Origin: Solicoccozyma terricola
Taxonomy: Eukaryota > Basidiomycota > Tremellomycetes > Filobasidiales > Piskurozymaceae
Direction of reading: 5' to 3'
Assembly (NCBI GenBank): GCA_001600875.1
Contig: BCLD01000018.1
Location: 396,084 to 460,083 of the forward strand
DNA: 64,000 bases
The translations under genes and the position numbers were made by a program. Below the pieces are notes generated by a model. That model saw nothing but the letters and a program-made list of their open reading frames with translations. It ran no database searches and had not been told where the DNA came from. Positions 10,375 through 26,130 of the stretch are shown here, one piece after another. Position 1 is the first letter of the stretch. Each line of letters begins with the position of its first letter.

Positions 10375-11854
10375 TCAAACCATCTCTTCCGTCTCACTCG
10401 GTCCCATCTCCACAACATCCTCCCACCGCTTCCCTCGCGTCCTCGTCACCGTCCCACCATCGCTACTCAGACTTCTTCTCGCTTGACGGCGCATGTCGTC
10501 GCTCAGGCGCGGTCGGGGTGCGCTCGCTGCGACGGGTGGTGCGTCGAGTATTCGAGCCACTTCCTGGGCGATTACTGGGTCTGTTGCGTCTGCTGGGTCT
10601 GTTGCGTCCTCTGGGTCTGCTGGATCTCTTTTCGTCGACCATTGCGGGGGATTCCACCGTGTTGGGCTCGGACTCGGACTCGCGCCGGTACTTCCATATT
10701 CTTTGGTTTTCGTCGGTAACAGCAGTGGACTCGATGGTAAGGAGGGAGCGGCGTGAGAGAGGGACCGCGAGGTAGGTCGCTCAGTACCTTGCTTATAGCT
10801 CTCCTCGTCGTGAGATGGCCTGTTGAGGGCGAAAACCGAGGACTGGTCGTGGCACTCATCATCATCATCTGACGCCGCATCGTCCGTGTGTTTGGGTAAC
10901 AGTGGGTCCTTGCTTCCCGTCGTATCGTCAGACGAGGCTTTGATTAGCTGGTCAATGAGACAGAACTGTAAGATGGATTTACTGCGTCAGCAAGACCCGA
11001 GGCACCCCCCCCCCTTCTCGCTCATCGACCACCCACCTGCAATACATTCATTAACAGCGGGAAGGCAGCCATCACAAACACCACCTGCGTCCATTCCGAC
11101 ATCCAGCCGAGGAGCCAATTGGCAAATGGGAGTAGTACGGATGGCAGGGTGAAGAAGAAGAGGACAAGGACGAAGAGTTTCATGAGGAGGAGCGAGGTTA
11201 GGTAGATGCCTGTTTGCCGCAGGAGACTGAGAGTGGCTCGGCGGTTTTAGCGACGACGACCTCGAACCCTTTTACAACATCATACTCACTAGTTTTTTCG
11301 CGGTGGATTGCCATACTTTCCAGAGATGCACCCCGACCAGTGCATCACATTCACGCAAAGGTAGGTTAGACCTTTTAGTGAGACGTATATGCATAGAACG
11401 CCTGGAGGGTGTTGTGGAGGTATCATTCAGCCCTCGTGGTGCATCAATACTCCCGCTGCCAACCCCACCTATCGTCGTGTCAACTAGGACATTTAAAAAG
11501 TACGTGGAACAAGGGTTCGAGTTGCCATGCTGAGCTACTTGATCCGATATCTGGTCCAAAAAGGAGAGTCAGCGAAGCGCTCGCCACAAACGTCGTAGCG
11601 TCGCACCGCACACCCACCAGCAGGTTACTCGCATGCACCACCGCCTGTCCTATCAGCTGCTTGCTGACATCAAACACCCACACCTTCCACGTCCTCCTAC
11701 TCCTCTCGAAGTACTGCCTTTTAACTATGAGACTGGTCAAGACGAAGATGAGCATGCATGCTTGGACGAGGAGAGCGGGTGGGCCAAGAAGAGAGCAGGA
11801 ATTGGGGTCGACTGCTGGGATGTCCGAGACGGGGTCGTGGGGAGATGATGACAT
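10375..11854 (-). CDS. STIMATE (TMEM110)-family multi-pass membrane protein
   Basis: Fungal member of the STIMATE family; fungal relatives are annotated as vacuolar membrane proteins, and the human protein sits at ER-plasma membrane contacts. Seen: Kozak-like CCACC before ATG 11854, N-terminus MSSSPHDPVSDIPAVDPNSC, then family motifs LLGPPALLVQACML, KVWVFDVSKQLIGQAVVHASNLL, NPCSTYFLNVLVDTTIGG, LLLMKLFVLVLFFF and FPLLMNVLQFCLIDQLIKA. A long hydrophilic C-terminal tail (about 170 residues) follows, with a DDDDE acidic cluster and a repeated DPADATDP-type motif encoded by a 15-nt tandem repeat (about 10578-10625). I read the tail as one open frame ending GPSETEEMV with TGA at 10377-10375. Divergent from SEC18 across a 274-nt shared promoter. 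Biochemical role in fungi unknown. Confidence 0.8.
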
Positions 11855-12128
11855 GGTGGGAATCAGATGATGGGCTGGGTCACCAGGGGGGGGTGGCTAC
11901 GAGAAATGTCGATGAACGGTTGAACGGTTCGATGACGTGTCACGTGAACCGGTCGGGGGGAGGTCATCTCCACGTCCTCCGTAACGGGGAGTGGAGTGGA
12001 CAAGGACAGTAGCACCACCATCACGACGACTATTGGCAGCAACAAACAGTCGTCGCCGTCTTCCCAAGTCCATCCCATCCATACACAGGAAAGAAACATC
12101 CATATTCCCATCCTGCCGACCACCCACA
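11855..12128. promoter_or_regulatory. Bidirectional promoter, STIMATE gene / SEC18
   Basis: 274 nt separate two divergent start codons. A CACGTG E-box (11941-11946) lies 87 nt from one ATG and 188 nt from the other, next to a GAACGG-rich stretch. No TATA-like box is obvious. Confidence 0.5.
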
Positions 12129-15475
<3,347 letters not shown>

Positions 15476-15661
15476 GGGACGGGTGCAGGTAGGGCAAGGG
15501 TTGTTGTATATAGAATCGTTTGAAATATGAGAATGAATTATCCGCGGGGGTGAAAGTCAGCACCGCGGGTTCGTCGACGCCCCGTTCAACCACCTCGTTT
15601 ACATTCCAACAGCACAACTTTCTACTTACAAAACATCCACCCACGGCACACCATCCCTACG

Positions 15662-16758
15662 ATGGAGCTACCTATCAAGCCACTTGCACCGGCTGACGAA
15701 GGTGTGATGAGACCCCTGAAGCGCATTTCTTGCTGCGGCTCGCTAATTGTCTCCCTACCTCCAGAACTCCTGGTCACCTACCGACTGTCCCATCCCACGG
15801 CTGACCTCCGGTCACTCACTAAACGTATTGCTGGCACCGCCGTCCACCTCCTGACCCCATCGTCCGATCCTCTCGGATCGCGACGCGCATTGGAGGTGGA
15901 AACAACAAAGCATGTTTGGACGATGAAACGGTGTCGGCGAGTTGTGGACGTGCAGCAGCGGGAGGCACGGTCGTTGGAGCGTCGATCCGAGGATATAGGT
16001 GGGTTTTGGAAATCTCAATCCGTTTGAGACCGACACTAACGGAACCTCGATACAGCCAACCGACTCGCCGACGAACGCTCTGCCCTCACTGCGGACCAAT
16101 CCTGTCTCGCTGATGCTAAACGGCGTTCGGAACGGTTCAGACGGTGCGAGGCGCTCGTCGAGACTTTGGGAAAGAAGCGTCAGACTCGGGCGCAGCTGGA
16201 TGAGTGGGTGGTTGTGGCGTCATCCGAGCGATCCGGGGGGGGGGCATCTCGCTGACTACTACGCACAGTCTCATAAATCGGCTCCAGGCCGACATTGCCT
16301 CACAGTCGTCTCGCCGCGAGGCTTTCATCGCTGAAGCTCAATCGAGAAGGGAAAAGTTTGCAGAGGTGGCTGACATGCTGCTGAAGATCCGAGAGATGCC
16401 GAGAACGGACCCGGAGAGGAGTGTGGAGAAGGTTGAGGCGGTGGCAGCGATACAAGCCTTGGATCCCGCTGCTCCCGTCTTCAAGCCACTAGAGACGACG
16501 CCGACGGTGGCGACGGTGCTACCCGGCAATCCAACCCTTCCAGCACGTCCAGCGCAGGGTAGGTCGTCGGCAGCCCCACCCGCTGTTCGACGAACGGCAT
16601 CCAGCGTACCTAGCCTACCATTGAATCCCCGCAAGGCGACGACGCCACGACGGACAGACGACACAGAGGACGGGGAGGTGTCTGACCTACCGACGAAGCG
16701 AGCAAGGGATGGCAGCGATGAGGACGGTGGGAAACGGCAAAGGACGACTCGTAGATAG
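15662..16758 (+). CDS. Coiled-coil nuclear protein resembling THO complex subunit 7
   Basis: Probable THOC7 homologue; THO couples transcription to mRNA export. Seen after splicing: MELPIKPLAPADEELLVTYRLS, LRSLTKRIAGTAVHL, a central coiled coil with many Arg/Glu heptads (HVWTMKRCRRVVDVQQREA; ERRSEDIANRLADERSAL; LADAKRRSERFRRCEALVE), and a further helix LQADIASQSSRREAFIAEAQSRREKFAEVADML split over two exons. A low-complexity C-terminal tail of about 130 residues, rich in Pro, Ser and acidic/basic clusters, ends in KRQRTTRR (likely nuclear signal). The order N-terminal 'DEEL..YRL', helical core with RCEAL, then ERREKF helix fits THOC7, but coiled-coil proteins are hard to assign by eye. Start 15662 is followed by a short first exon. 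Its 3' end converges with CCT7, leaving only 66 nt between stop codons. Confidence 0.55.
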
Positions 16759-16824
16759 AAGACGTGACATGTCATTAGAGAGAGGGCGGTGCGCTTGCTA
16801 TTCTAACTGGGGTTTTTTTTTGGC

Positions 16825-17297
16825 TCATCGTCCACGACCCCTGCCTCGCATCGCTCGTCCTGCTGTTCCACGCGGTGGTGGTGGGCCGGTATTGGTCTGT
16901 GGTGAAGGAGTTAGAGATGATGACGTCGTTGGCTGCGAACCAGTCGCACTCACCGCCTCCGATTGCGGGTTACGGACGGTCTCATCGACCGAGAGAATCA
17001 GACAAGCCGCTTCGACGGCACTGGACAATGCGTTGGTCTTTACGAGTGCCGGTTCCCAGACAAACTTTTTCATATTGTCAGAAACCCCTTCGTTTTCCAC
17101 ATCGACGCCGGCCCACAAATCGTTCTGCGCATGTCGCATTCGCAGTTTGTTGAGCACATCGGTGGCATCGAATCCGGCATTGTCGCAGATCTGTCTGGGG
17201 ATGATTTCGAATGCCTTGGCCATCGCACCGATGATCAGCTGTTGTTTGCCTTCGATGGTGCGAGAGTGGTCACGGAGGTAGCGGGAGATTTCCATCT

Positions 17298-17361
<64 letters not shown>

Positions 17362-19193
17362 CGTTAGCAAACCACGGGGAGGGCACGGCAGCACACCCAC
17401 CTCGCAAGCACCACCTCCAGCCACGATCGTACTATTCTTGATGGCTCGTTTCACAATCATGATGGAATCATGCAACGACCTCTCGACCTCTGCGATGAAT
17501 TGCCCAGCTCCACCTCGGAGCAACAATGTACAAGTCTTTGCCGCGACACAGTCCTCGAAGATGTTGAATCGTTCACCTCCCACCTGCTTCTCTTCGAAAC
17601 GTCCACAACGACCGAGGTGCTTGTCCTCGATGTCCGAACATGTAGATTGGATACTCCCACCTACCGCCTTGACTACGCGTTTCAAATCGTCTCCTGCAAC
17701 ACGTCCAGCGCAGAAGATGTCTCGATCGGCAAAGTACTGAGTGGCAAGATCGCCGATGGGTAGTTTGGAGAGAACGACTTTGGCCCCGGTGGATACGATG
17801 GCTTCGAGTTTGCGGTAAATGATAGACCACTCGGCGTCGACGATCGCTTGGTATTCCTACGCGGGCGTGGGGGTCAGCCCTGCTCATCATCGAGACCAGG
17901 CGGTAGACGAGCTCACCGACACCTCATTCACTCGAACCTCTGCGTTATCCTTCTCCGCCTTCAACTCGAGCTCGACATTGAGACAAAGTATCTTTGGATC
18001 GATGAAACTCTTTGGCTGTTGCTCGAATCCGGCATACGAGAATGTTTTCTTGAAAGCGACGCCTCGGATGAGAAGGGAGTCCTGCGCCGGGGGGAGGGGG
18101 GTGGGGGGCGTCAAGGTCAGCTGGTGTCATTCACCTCATACCCGTCAACACAACCACCCCTCACCTGCATACCACCTCCCGGGACCTTCTTCACTCCAAT
18201 CAACGACTCGTCCAATTCTTCCTGATCCAACATCATCACCGCATCGACCACCATGTTTGAAAAGAATGGTTTCTGCGAGCGGATGAGTTTGGATGACATT
18301 GATGTTCCAGCGCATTGCATGAGGAGGTCACGGAAGCGTCTGGGGGGGGTGGGGGGGCCGGGTGAACGGAGTGTTCATCGACGGACGCTGTAACACCACC
18401 AAACCAACTCACTCCGGCTCAGACTTGTCGATGGTCACCGCAATGTCTCCGATTTTTTTAATTGCCTGGGGGAGATGGGGGTAGGGGGGGATGTTAGCCG
18501 GGAAACCCCCCCCCCCCCCCTTCCTCACCCCCCGGTACCCACCAAATCCCTCCCCTTCCTCAACCCTTTAATAATCGTATGCACTCCCACACCTTCCTCC
18601 AAATACGGTCTCATCTCCTTGAGGATCTCAGCTGCGAGTAAAACGACTGACGTTGTTCCATCTCCTACTTCTGCGTCTTGAGCACGAGCAATATCGACAA
18701 GAGTACGTGCGGCGGGGTGTACAATGTCCAACAGTTTAAGAATCGTAGCTCCGTCGTCTGTGTGGGGGTGGTGAACAGTTTAAGGAAAACGGCAGGCATC
18801 GACCCGGCACCCCACAACCACCACTCACTCGAGATCGTCGCTTCACCTCGTTCATTGATTATGCAGTGGAGGAAACGGGGGAAAAAAAAACGGGGTTCAA
18901 AGGTCAGCTGGGCGATCGGGACGCGGGGGTGGGATAACAAAACCCATCCGAATACATATCTTATCCAAACCACTTGGACCCAAAGTCGTAGCCACCGTCT
19001 GTTGAACGGCGATGCATGCGGATATATTCGATAACGTCTGTCCCAGTCCTTGTTCTTGACTTGAGCCATCCCGGAGGAGGATGACGGTCGGTTGCTGGGG
19101 GGTGGAAAGGGGGGATGATTAGTGCGAGTGGGACGCTGGGGACGCCTGGGACGCTGGGGCGGGGCGTACCATCTGGGGTAGTCTGCTCTGCAT
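16825..19193 (-). CDS. CCT7: T-complex protein 1 subunit eta (CCT7)
   Basis: Eta subunit of the cytosolic chaperonin TRiC/CCT, which folds actin and tubulin. Seen: initial exon MQSRLPQM splices to [45 protein letters not shown] (split here only for description). Later exons carry [34 protein letters not shown] (nucleotide-binding GDGTT), [119 protein letters not shown], and C-terminal GRGRGR. The eta-specific GRGRGR tail and GDGTTSV make assignment firm. The intron between GGGACE and MEISRYL has CTAAC directly followed by 64 C and then AG (17298-17361). Start 19193 gives the usual short eta N-terminus. Confidence 0.95.
17298..17361. repeat. C64 polypyrimidine tract (coding strand) in a CCT7 intron
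   Basis: On the minus strand the order is GCTAACG, 64 C, AG, exon. The whole branch-point-to-acceptor interval is therefore one homopolymer. The branch A would be about 66 nt from the acceptor, longer than usual in fungi. Confidence 0.95.
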
Positions 19194-19449
19194 CGTGGTG
19201 AGAGGATTGATACGATGATGATGATGATGCTGCTGAGGGATGTCAACTTGTGAATGTAGGGATTTATTAAACTCGCGACGCGTGGGAGGGTAGGGGAGGC
19301 CACCGTGGGCATGCGGGACTCAAGGGAAGGGAGAGGGGGGTCATGGGGGGTTGAGGGGCGGGAGGGGAGGGGGAGGTCATGCGGGACTCAGTGGTTACTA
19401 CCCATCGGCGACTCCTAGACGAAGCATATATCGGCACACCTCCCCCCCA

Positions 19450-20576
19450 TCACAACCTACACAACCCGTCCCTTTCCTCCGGTCTCATCAACGAACACGC
19501 CATCTTCCTCGACCTCCCACTCATAGCCGACTTGGACATCCCATCCAACTCCTCCTCCAAACAACGTTTCCACGCAGGGTCCTTTTGCCATTCCATCCGT
19601 TGTACCATCGTTGACGCCACCCACGCGGTATCCTCCACCATACAACCCACCATCTCCTGCACACTCGTTTGAAATCGTGATACCGTTTCACATTCCAATA
19701 CGTTGAATCTCGAGCACCCCGCGCTGAGCGCGTACGCAGATACCTTTTGTCCACGTACGACCTGAGATGCAAGTCGAGGAGAGAATCGACGTGGTATCGT
19801 CCATGATGAGAATCCTTCGAGTGGTGAATCCACTAGTCGCATCCTGTCGAGGATGTCGTGGGGGTCGGTTATGGATCACGTTCGAGCGGTCCGTCGCGAC
19901 TCACGGTTGTATCATTGAAGCCGATGGCATGGCGTAGATGATGTCGAACTGGGTGTTGCGAGCGCGGGAAGATCTATCAGCGACGTGACCTGGGACCACT
20001 CGTTTGTTCCCCCCATCTCACCATGGTAATCAATCCTGAGGTACCCGTTAGCCCAAGTCAGCGTACTCCCGGACACACACAACGAACAACATCACCTGCT
20101 ACCATGCCAAACACCGGACCCTGCAACGCAACCACCAACACCTTGTCATGCACCATCAACGCCTTAACGACATCCGCTTCATACTCAAAGTATCTTCGGT
20201 TACTTGAGACTGTGCAAGTGGGACCGGAGACATTTTGAACCACTTCGAGGAGGTCTGCGCCGCTGAGACAAAAAAAAAGAAAATTAGTTGATTGTGAAAT
20301 TGGCGCGTCTTTCCCAACCTACTTGCTGAAGATTTTGCCGCTGGGGGGGGCGGTTGTCCCAATTTCGAGTCAGTTCCCACGGTTGATTACCGACCTCCTC
20401 GACACGACCCACCACGCCTGCACCACGGTAGCCTTGACGTCGGGGTTTGCAGCCGTCGTCCTTAACGCTAAGGCGAGAGCCACGAAATCTATCCCTCGAA
20501 GGGCATTTTTCGATTCTGGTCGGGAGATCGTGATGATGGCAAGTGGTGGTCTGGTCTGGGTGGATATGACAGGCAT
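19450..20576 (-). CDS. ECI1: Peroxisomal delta3,delta2-enoyl-CoA isomerase (ECI/ECH family)
   Basis: Crotonase-fold enzyme that shifts double bonds for beta-oxidation of unsaturated fatty acids. Seen after splicing: PPLAIITISRPESKNALRG (family N-terminal motif), DVKATVVQAGKIFSNGADL (oxyanion-hole loop, resembling AGRAFSAGADL), VALQGPVFGMVAG, NTQFDIIYAMPSASMIQP, then LVDSPLEGFSSWTIPRRFSPRLASQVVRG split over an intron; the LVDSPLEG segment corresponds to LGLVPEG with the catalytic Glu. The C-terminal tripeptide CRL fits a type 1 peroxisomal targeting signal. A longer start at 20663 is possible, but the region between contains a GTTCCGG repeat that looks non-coding. Assignment to isomerase rather than hydratase rests on the single catalytic Glu and the targeting signal; it could be a dienoyl-CoA-type relative. 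Confidence 0.75.
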
Positions 20577-21133
20577 TGGGGGGTTGGGGGGGGCGAGGAG
20601 TGGGTTCCGGGTTCCGGGTTCTGGGTATTTGTTTGTGGCTGAGCGCGCGTGTTTCAGGATCAACGCCGCACGGGTTTCGGGTCAATTATTTAATTTGATT
20701 TGTAACGAAACCAAAATGGATCTTCGAGGAATGTCTCAGCCCGTTTGACCTCGAACAACATCACCCACACAACGTAGAGACGTCGTCTCGGCGGTCCCCC
20801 CGCGTCAGCGTTCATGGTGATCCTGCTGCGAGGCGTGTACATCCCTTGTTTACTTGCCGCCTCCCGGCTAAAGACAACGTATACCCTTGTCATATTGTTC
20901 ACATCTCACGCCTTTTTCACCGGCTGAACTTGGATGTGGTGCGTCTGTTGTGGTGAGGACCTTGGCTGAGATAAACGGGATACGCATTCTTTCTTGCCTC
21001 GTTGCATTCCAATCTGCCCAGTTCAGCGGTCTACTTAGAGGACGGAAATGCGGCACCAACGTCTTCAAATCCCCCGCCAAACCCCGTCCCACACGTCCCA
21101 CATCCACTACATCCTCCAACGTCCTCGACCGAC
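20577..21133. other. Divergent intergenic region, ECI / fatty-acid hydroxylase gene
   Basis: 557 nt between two divergent start codons. It holds a short GTTCCGG tandem repeat (about 20604-20625) and no convincing exon. An upstream exon of the hydroxylase gene cannot be excluded. Confidence 0.4.
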
Positions 21134-22742
21134 ATGATATCGTCCTTGGCGGGATACCTCAAGGTCCGCTCTCCGCTGAACCTTGTCACCGCTACAGTCC
21201 TCATTGTGGAGACTCTCACTCGATGTTCAAACTGGCCGCGGTCGCAGGTCCATCCTGACGTCTCGCATATGCTTGAGAAAACAGTCAACGGCCTCGTAAG
21301 AATCGGCATGATGGATCGCGCGTTAATAACCGCTCCATGGGTGTCATTCGAGCTGTTTCAAGGGGTCGACGCAGGTCATCAGGTCGCACGTGCAGTCCTC
21401 AAAGCTTTATTTGTGAGTGGTGTGCGCGTTTCGACAACTAGATGCTGAAACAATGTCCGGCAGATCTCTCTGGTGGCCGGTATCCTGGGACTTTTATATT
21501 TCATTGTCATTTACCAAATCACTAGAATTCAGTATCGACGAGGTCATCTCAAGCGATATGTTAGGGCCGCTCCGCGCTCCCTTGCGCAGTGGAAACCCCG
21601 GCTGAACCTCCCGCTTGCTACAGTTCCCATTACCAACCGATATCGACCTATTCCAGTGAGTTTGTTGCGGGTGGTACCCGGTGGCAAACTTCCAACCACG
21701 AACACCCCCCACAGTAACTTTGCGACGCTTGTAGCCCTCTGCAGTTTTCCGATATTGTGGTCATGTTTGATCTCCCCAACCCCATGGAGCTGGTCACCGC
21801 CGCCGGTATGGAGGCTCGTTGCTTACAACGTGGTGTACATGTATATGCACGACGCTTGGTGTGAGTGGTGCCGCCGCCCGGGGGGGGGGGTGTGTGATGC
21901 ATCGGCTTACACCTCATCCCCAGACTACATGACGCACCGACTGTTTCACATCAAGGTGTTGTATCGGTTCTCTCACGAACGTCATCAGTGGGTGTTAGGT
22001 GGCCGCTTGGATGCTCCGTTCACTCACCTTGGTCCTTTTCAGCGGGGTACAAAAGGAGATGAATTGCATGGACGTCGTCACGGGAGATATTCCGGAGAAT
22101 CTGTTACACATGTCGGGTGAGCTAGGTCGGGTGGATATTCACACACACACACCGACTAATCACGTACATGCAGGTGCTTGGTTGATTTGGGCCGCCATCG
22201 TGGGCAGAGACGGGAGGCTGTGGTCTCTCATTATCCCGATTTGCTACAATATGTATACGGTTTGTATCGGTCATTCTGGAGTGAGTGGATGGACGACGTT
22301 GGCGTCGATCCCACGTTAAACACGTCCCACCACACCAGTTCAAATCCCACAAATACCTACTCCTCTTCCATCCGATGCATCTCCCAATGGTGATGATTTT
22401 TGGGCGTGGTGGGTGATGGTTGTTCCCTGTGGTCCGCCGTAATCTCATATCCCCCGATCGCAGGGCTATCGTCTCCGGCGGATCATCAAGCTCACCATCT
22501 TTACACTCGCAAAAATTACGCCATGTTTATGAGGTATCTGGATGTGTGAGTGGGCGGCGCGGGGTGGTACCCGCTCCATTCACTAACAACCCGCCAGCAG
22601 ACGGTACGGAACGTACAAACGACTCGAACTACCAGCTCACGATTACGCCTACTGGACTAAGGAGTTGCAAGGTAGAAAAGCGGGATGTAGACCGATGGAG
22701 GAGGCACCGGATTGGACTCGACTACCAACGTCATGGGGGTGA
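21134..22742 (+). CDS. Fatty acid hydroxylase superfamily (di-iron, histidine-box) membrane protein
   Basis: Integral membrane di-iron oxygenase-type protein (sterol desaturase / fatty acid hydroxylase superfamily); substrate unknown. Seen: a membrane segment ISLVAGILGLLYFIVIYQI, then CSFPILWSCL and VWRLVAYNVVYMYMHDAWYYMTHRLFH with the HRLFH box (HX3H). LYRFSHERHH is completed across an intron (CA|C) to give the HX2HH box. A further membrane region AWLIWAAIVGRDGRLWSLIIP follows, then DHQAHHLYTRKNYAMFMRYLD with the third HX2HH box, and RRYGTYKRLELP as the usual post-box segment. All three boxes are intact, so the enzyme could be active. The N-terminal part and the intron around 21540-21720 are uncertain; several frames are possible there. 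The stop at 22740-22742 (TCATGGGGGTGA) is read without splicing; splicing the next GTGAGT would end at 22813 instead. Confidence 0.65.
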
Positions 22743-23333
22743 GTGGGGAAACGTGTGGGGGGTGTTGTGCGGAGGGTGTGTGGCTGATGAGATGCGGCGG
22801 ATCCAGGATGTGATTGCGGGCGTAATAGGCCTAGCAGACACGCCCGCCTCTTATAGACTTTCGCTTGCATACGTTACGGCTCTCTTCTCCTCCATTGACA
22901 ATGTACATCCTATAGAGTTCGTAGCGATGGGGGGTGTCTTTTTTAAAAATGATTTTATGGAACGTCCGGCCCCAAGGCGAGTGAGATTCTACCCTCACTT
23001 TCTAATGAGGTTGCAGATACTAACTAGGATAGACGGGGATACATAACATGTAGCACATATTGATGGATTGAGAATGATAGATAGACAGTAGAAAGGGAGA
23101 GGGAAGCGGAATGGGATCCCAGTTTAGAAACCCCGTGGGAAGAGAGAAATCCTACACGTCGCACACAATTAATGAAGGGAAAGGTAACAAATCGAAGCGT
23201 CATCCACGGCCCTACTCCTTCTTGCCACCGTGATAGCAAGCCCAACTGTGATAACAGCCCCACAAGCCACGTCGTTGTCCAGAGCCTACTGTCATCAGGG
23301 ATATCGCTTGTATTTTCTTGCGTTGCAGCTTGC
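22743..23333. other. Convergent intergenic region
   Basis: Lies between the 3' ends of the hydroxylase gene (+) and unknown paralogue A (-). AT-richer than the preceding 20 kb. Open frames are present (22807-23043) but lack recognisable motifs or splice context. I see no gene. Confidence 0.4.
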
Positions 23334-26130
23334 TTACTCCTCGTCGGCTGTAGGAAGGCGGACAGGTTGTTGAAACGCCGCTTGGATACGATCAACGACG
23401 ACCTGCCTTGTTGAGTGTTGGAGCCCAGTTGGAGGATTGCTTCCAAGAATTAAAACGATATATCCACGAGTGGTACCGGTCGTCAGTCCGCAGGGGTTCC
23501 CGGCGAGGTCGACGGCGATGTTCCAGCAGAGATCCTGCACAATCGAGATGAAGGTGACAGTGAATGTTTCAGGGCATCTGATGGTCCCATCGGCATCGAA
23601 GAGCTCGTAGAAAGGCGCCAACGTTTGCTGGCGTGATGTAAAGGATCAGCTTGGTTTCACCGGTGACTGAATACCACCAAACTCACCCTCCAGGTCTCCA
23701 TGTGAGGGGCAAACCTCCAGGACTTCGCAGGGATTACTCCTCCAAGCGCAACAAAGCACCCTTGGCAGATCGCTCGTTCTTGGGGTCGCAGTCACAAATC
23801 AGCCAAAGAGTGCAGAGGGGGACAACAGAGATCACCTACTCTGCCTGTCAATGTACCCAAAATACCCTTCGTCGGCTCTCGAGATTCTATCATGAGCTGT
23901 TTGATTGCCGACACATCGGCGGTTGCATGGAATACCAGGCTTGCCAGCACATGGCACACTTTCCGCATGTTGAGTCAAATTTTCAAGGATCTGCATTGTT
24001 CCACCTCTCAGCTCAAAAGTAAAACTGAAAATCGACCATGATGCACTCACCAATGCGCCACCCCTTCTACACTCCTCCGTTTGAGAAAATTTGTGAAACA
24101 CCTCGAGCATGCGCTGGCGCTGAACAAAACATGACCTGCAACTCATTAGGTAGGTTCCAAAAGGGTCCGGGTACTGAGTCGCTCCAGGGATGCCTTTCCA
24201 TTGGCATCCCGGAATGTGGCACGCAGCAGCAGGAATCAAGTCACATGCTAAGACAGTCATTTCGTCGACAGTCGATAAACCTCGGGCATATCTCAGGGTT
24301 GGCGCAATTGGTTCGGTACGGAGGAACGCAGCTTTAGGGGTCAATCCTTTCGCACTGAAGTATGGGAGGACCAGGGGTGAGCTCGCCAATATATATCGCT
24401 GAAACCCACAGGACCACTCACATCATAAGCCAGTCTTCCATCGAGGCGTGGTGCCCGCACATTACAACGGGATCCCACTCTTCGCCTTCTTTCACCATAG
24501 CCATTCGCGCGGGAGACGGGAAGAAGATATAAGGTTGGACGTGAGTGATCTTCATATTATCCAAGCAGAACTGGCAAGAGGGTACCTGCGTTCCAAGCGT
24601 AACATCAGCAGGAGGTAGAACCGGCAAGAAGATAGAGGACAGATTAATGGGGAGATTGAACGTACATGGCATCCTTTCTTCAGACCGATCTTCCTCAGCC
24701 TGGCGACAACCACGTCTTCAAGGCGCCCGTCTCGTAGCAACACACCATCCACGTCCCATTTCATGATTCTTGCAGCTTTCTCGAACCATTCGGCCCAGAT
24801 CAGACCGGGTCTCTTGACTGCTCGAAGAATTCTAGGATCACGCGTGGCGTTCTGGGATCCGGACGCGAGGTCGTCGACGATTGCTTGAAGTTCGATGATC
24901 TTGACCTTTGGACAACGGGATCATCAACGAGAATGGTAAGCCTCTCCATCCTATCCGTCAAACCACAGAAAGGGAAACAACTCACCGCCTTGTCATCTCG
25001 ATTTTTCTGACTGCGAACCCACCCATCTGATTTCTGTGCACTAATGAATTTCCATGGGAGGAATCGATTGTTGACCAAGAGCTCAATAATATGGATCATC
25101 TTGAGGGAGAAACCCATCTGATCAAGGGATTTGATCGACTCGATTGCAGCAGCCTGAATTGACAAAGTGTCAGCCCACTTCACAGTTGTAACAACACGCA
25201 AAACTCACCTGATCAAAGCCTTCATCGACCAAATCTGCAAGAGGGCCAAATGGCGGAGACACATACTGCATCGAGTTGATAGAATCTCTTCGATGGCCGA
25301 CAGGATACATGCTAGTGTCGTGAGGAGGAAGTGGCAGTAGGTAATGATTGATGAGCTGCAAGACAGTAATCGAGCGTCAGAAAGGCGTTGGTCGGGCCAA
25401 TGGTCCCTCGGTCAAACAAACCTTCTGCAAACAATTTCTTCTTATGTCCTGTGGACCATACATCCTCTGTGGAGTAGCCACTTGCTCCCTCTTAGACAAA
25501 TCCTTCCAGCAAGGCCACCAAGGCTCAGGCCACAGTTGAGCCGAGTAATTCCCAGTAACCCCTGTTCCTGCTCGATTGACGTTGAGCTGTGTGGCAGTCC
25601 ATGACCGTAATGCGACTGGCCTGCCGGCTTGTCGCTCTTCATCTATCCATAAATCACAGATGTCGTCGATCTCAAATGCACATCTCGGTACGTATCCACC
25701 ATTAATTGATATGATGGCAGGTACGATTACCTTCAACATGATGCGTTTGCGCTGTGCATAATAAAAGTTAGTGTAGGATTCGTAAGTCCCGGCTGGTGCC
25801 GTTACTCACATCGGCTAGATTGTAATTGCATACCGTCAATTGAGCTGGCCAGAAAAGAGCGTGTCCAGGAGGATAGCGGCGTGCTCTGGCTATCGTTTCC
25901 AGTACCTTCATCCCTGGCCATTGATCGACATCGTCCAAGATATCCACCTTTGATTGATCCAGCAAAATGCGTTTCTTTCTGGTTGCAGGATCATCCATTC
26001 TTATCGAACGTTCTAGTATAGCCTTGTAGGCAGTTTTTCGTCCAGAGAGGGCGATAGAATTGTCATGTGCAGTGACCCAAAGTTGACCCCTTTCGACCTC
26101 TGTGTACACCTCACGCCAGAAAGACGACAT
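23334..26130 (-). CDS. Uncharacterised cysteine-cluster protein, paralogue A
   Basis: Not recognised. The spliced protein is roughly 700-750 residues, with no signal peptide or membrane segment. Seen in order: N-terminal VERGQLWVTAHDNSIALSGRK; LDDVDQWPGMKVLETI; INGGYVPRCAFEIDDICDLWI; AQLWPEPWWPCWKDLS; LINHYLLPLPPHDTSMYPVG; MGFSLKMIHIIELLVNNRF; DPRILRAVKRPGLIWAEWF; VVVARLRKIGLKKGCHVPSC; VQPYIFFPSPARMAMVKEG; DPVVMCGHHASMEDWLM. Three Cys clusters follow: CHIPGC with CRSC (C-x4-C...C-x2-C), CAGKPGIPCNRRCVGN, and AICQGCFVALGG. The end is AGNPCGLTTGTTRG... PTADEE. It is an intact, multi-exon paralogue of the gene at 28946-31680, which runs in the opposite direction; intron positions match. The Cys clusters look like zinc-binding knuckles; partner or nucleic acid unknown. 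Confidence 0.75.
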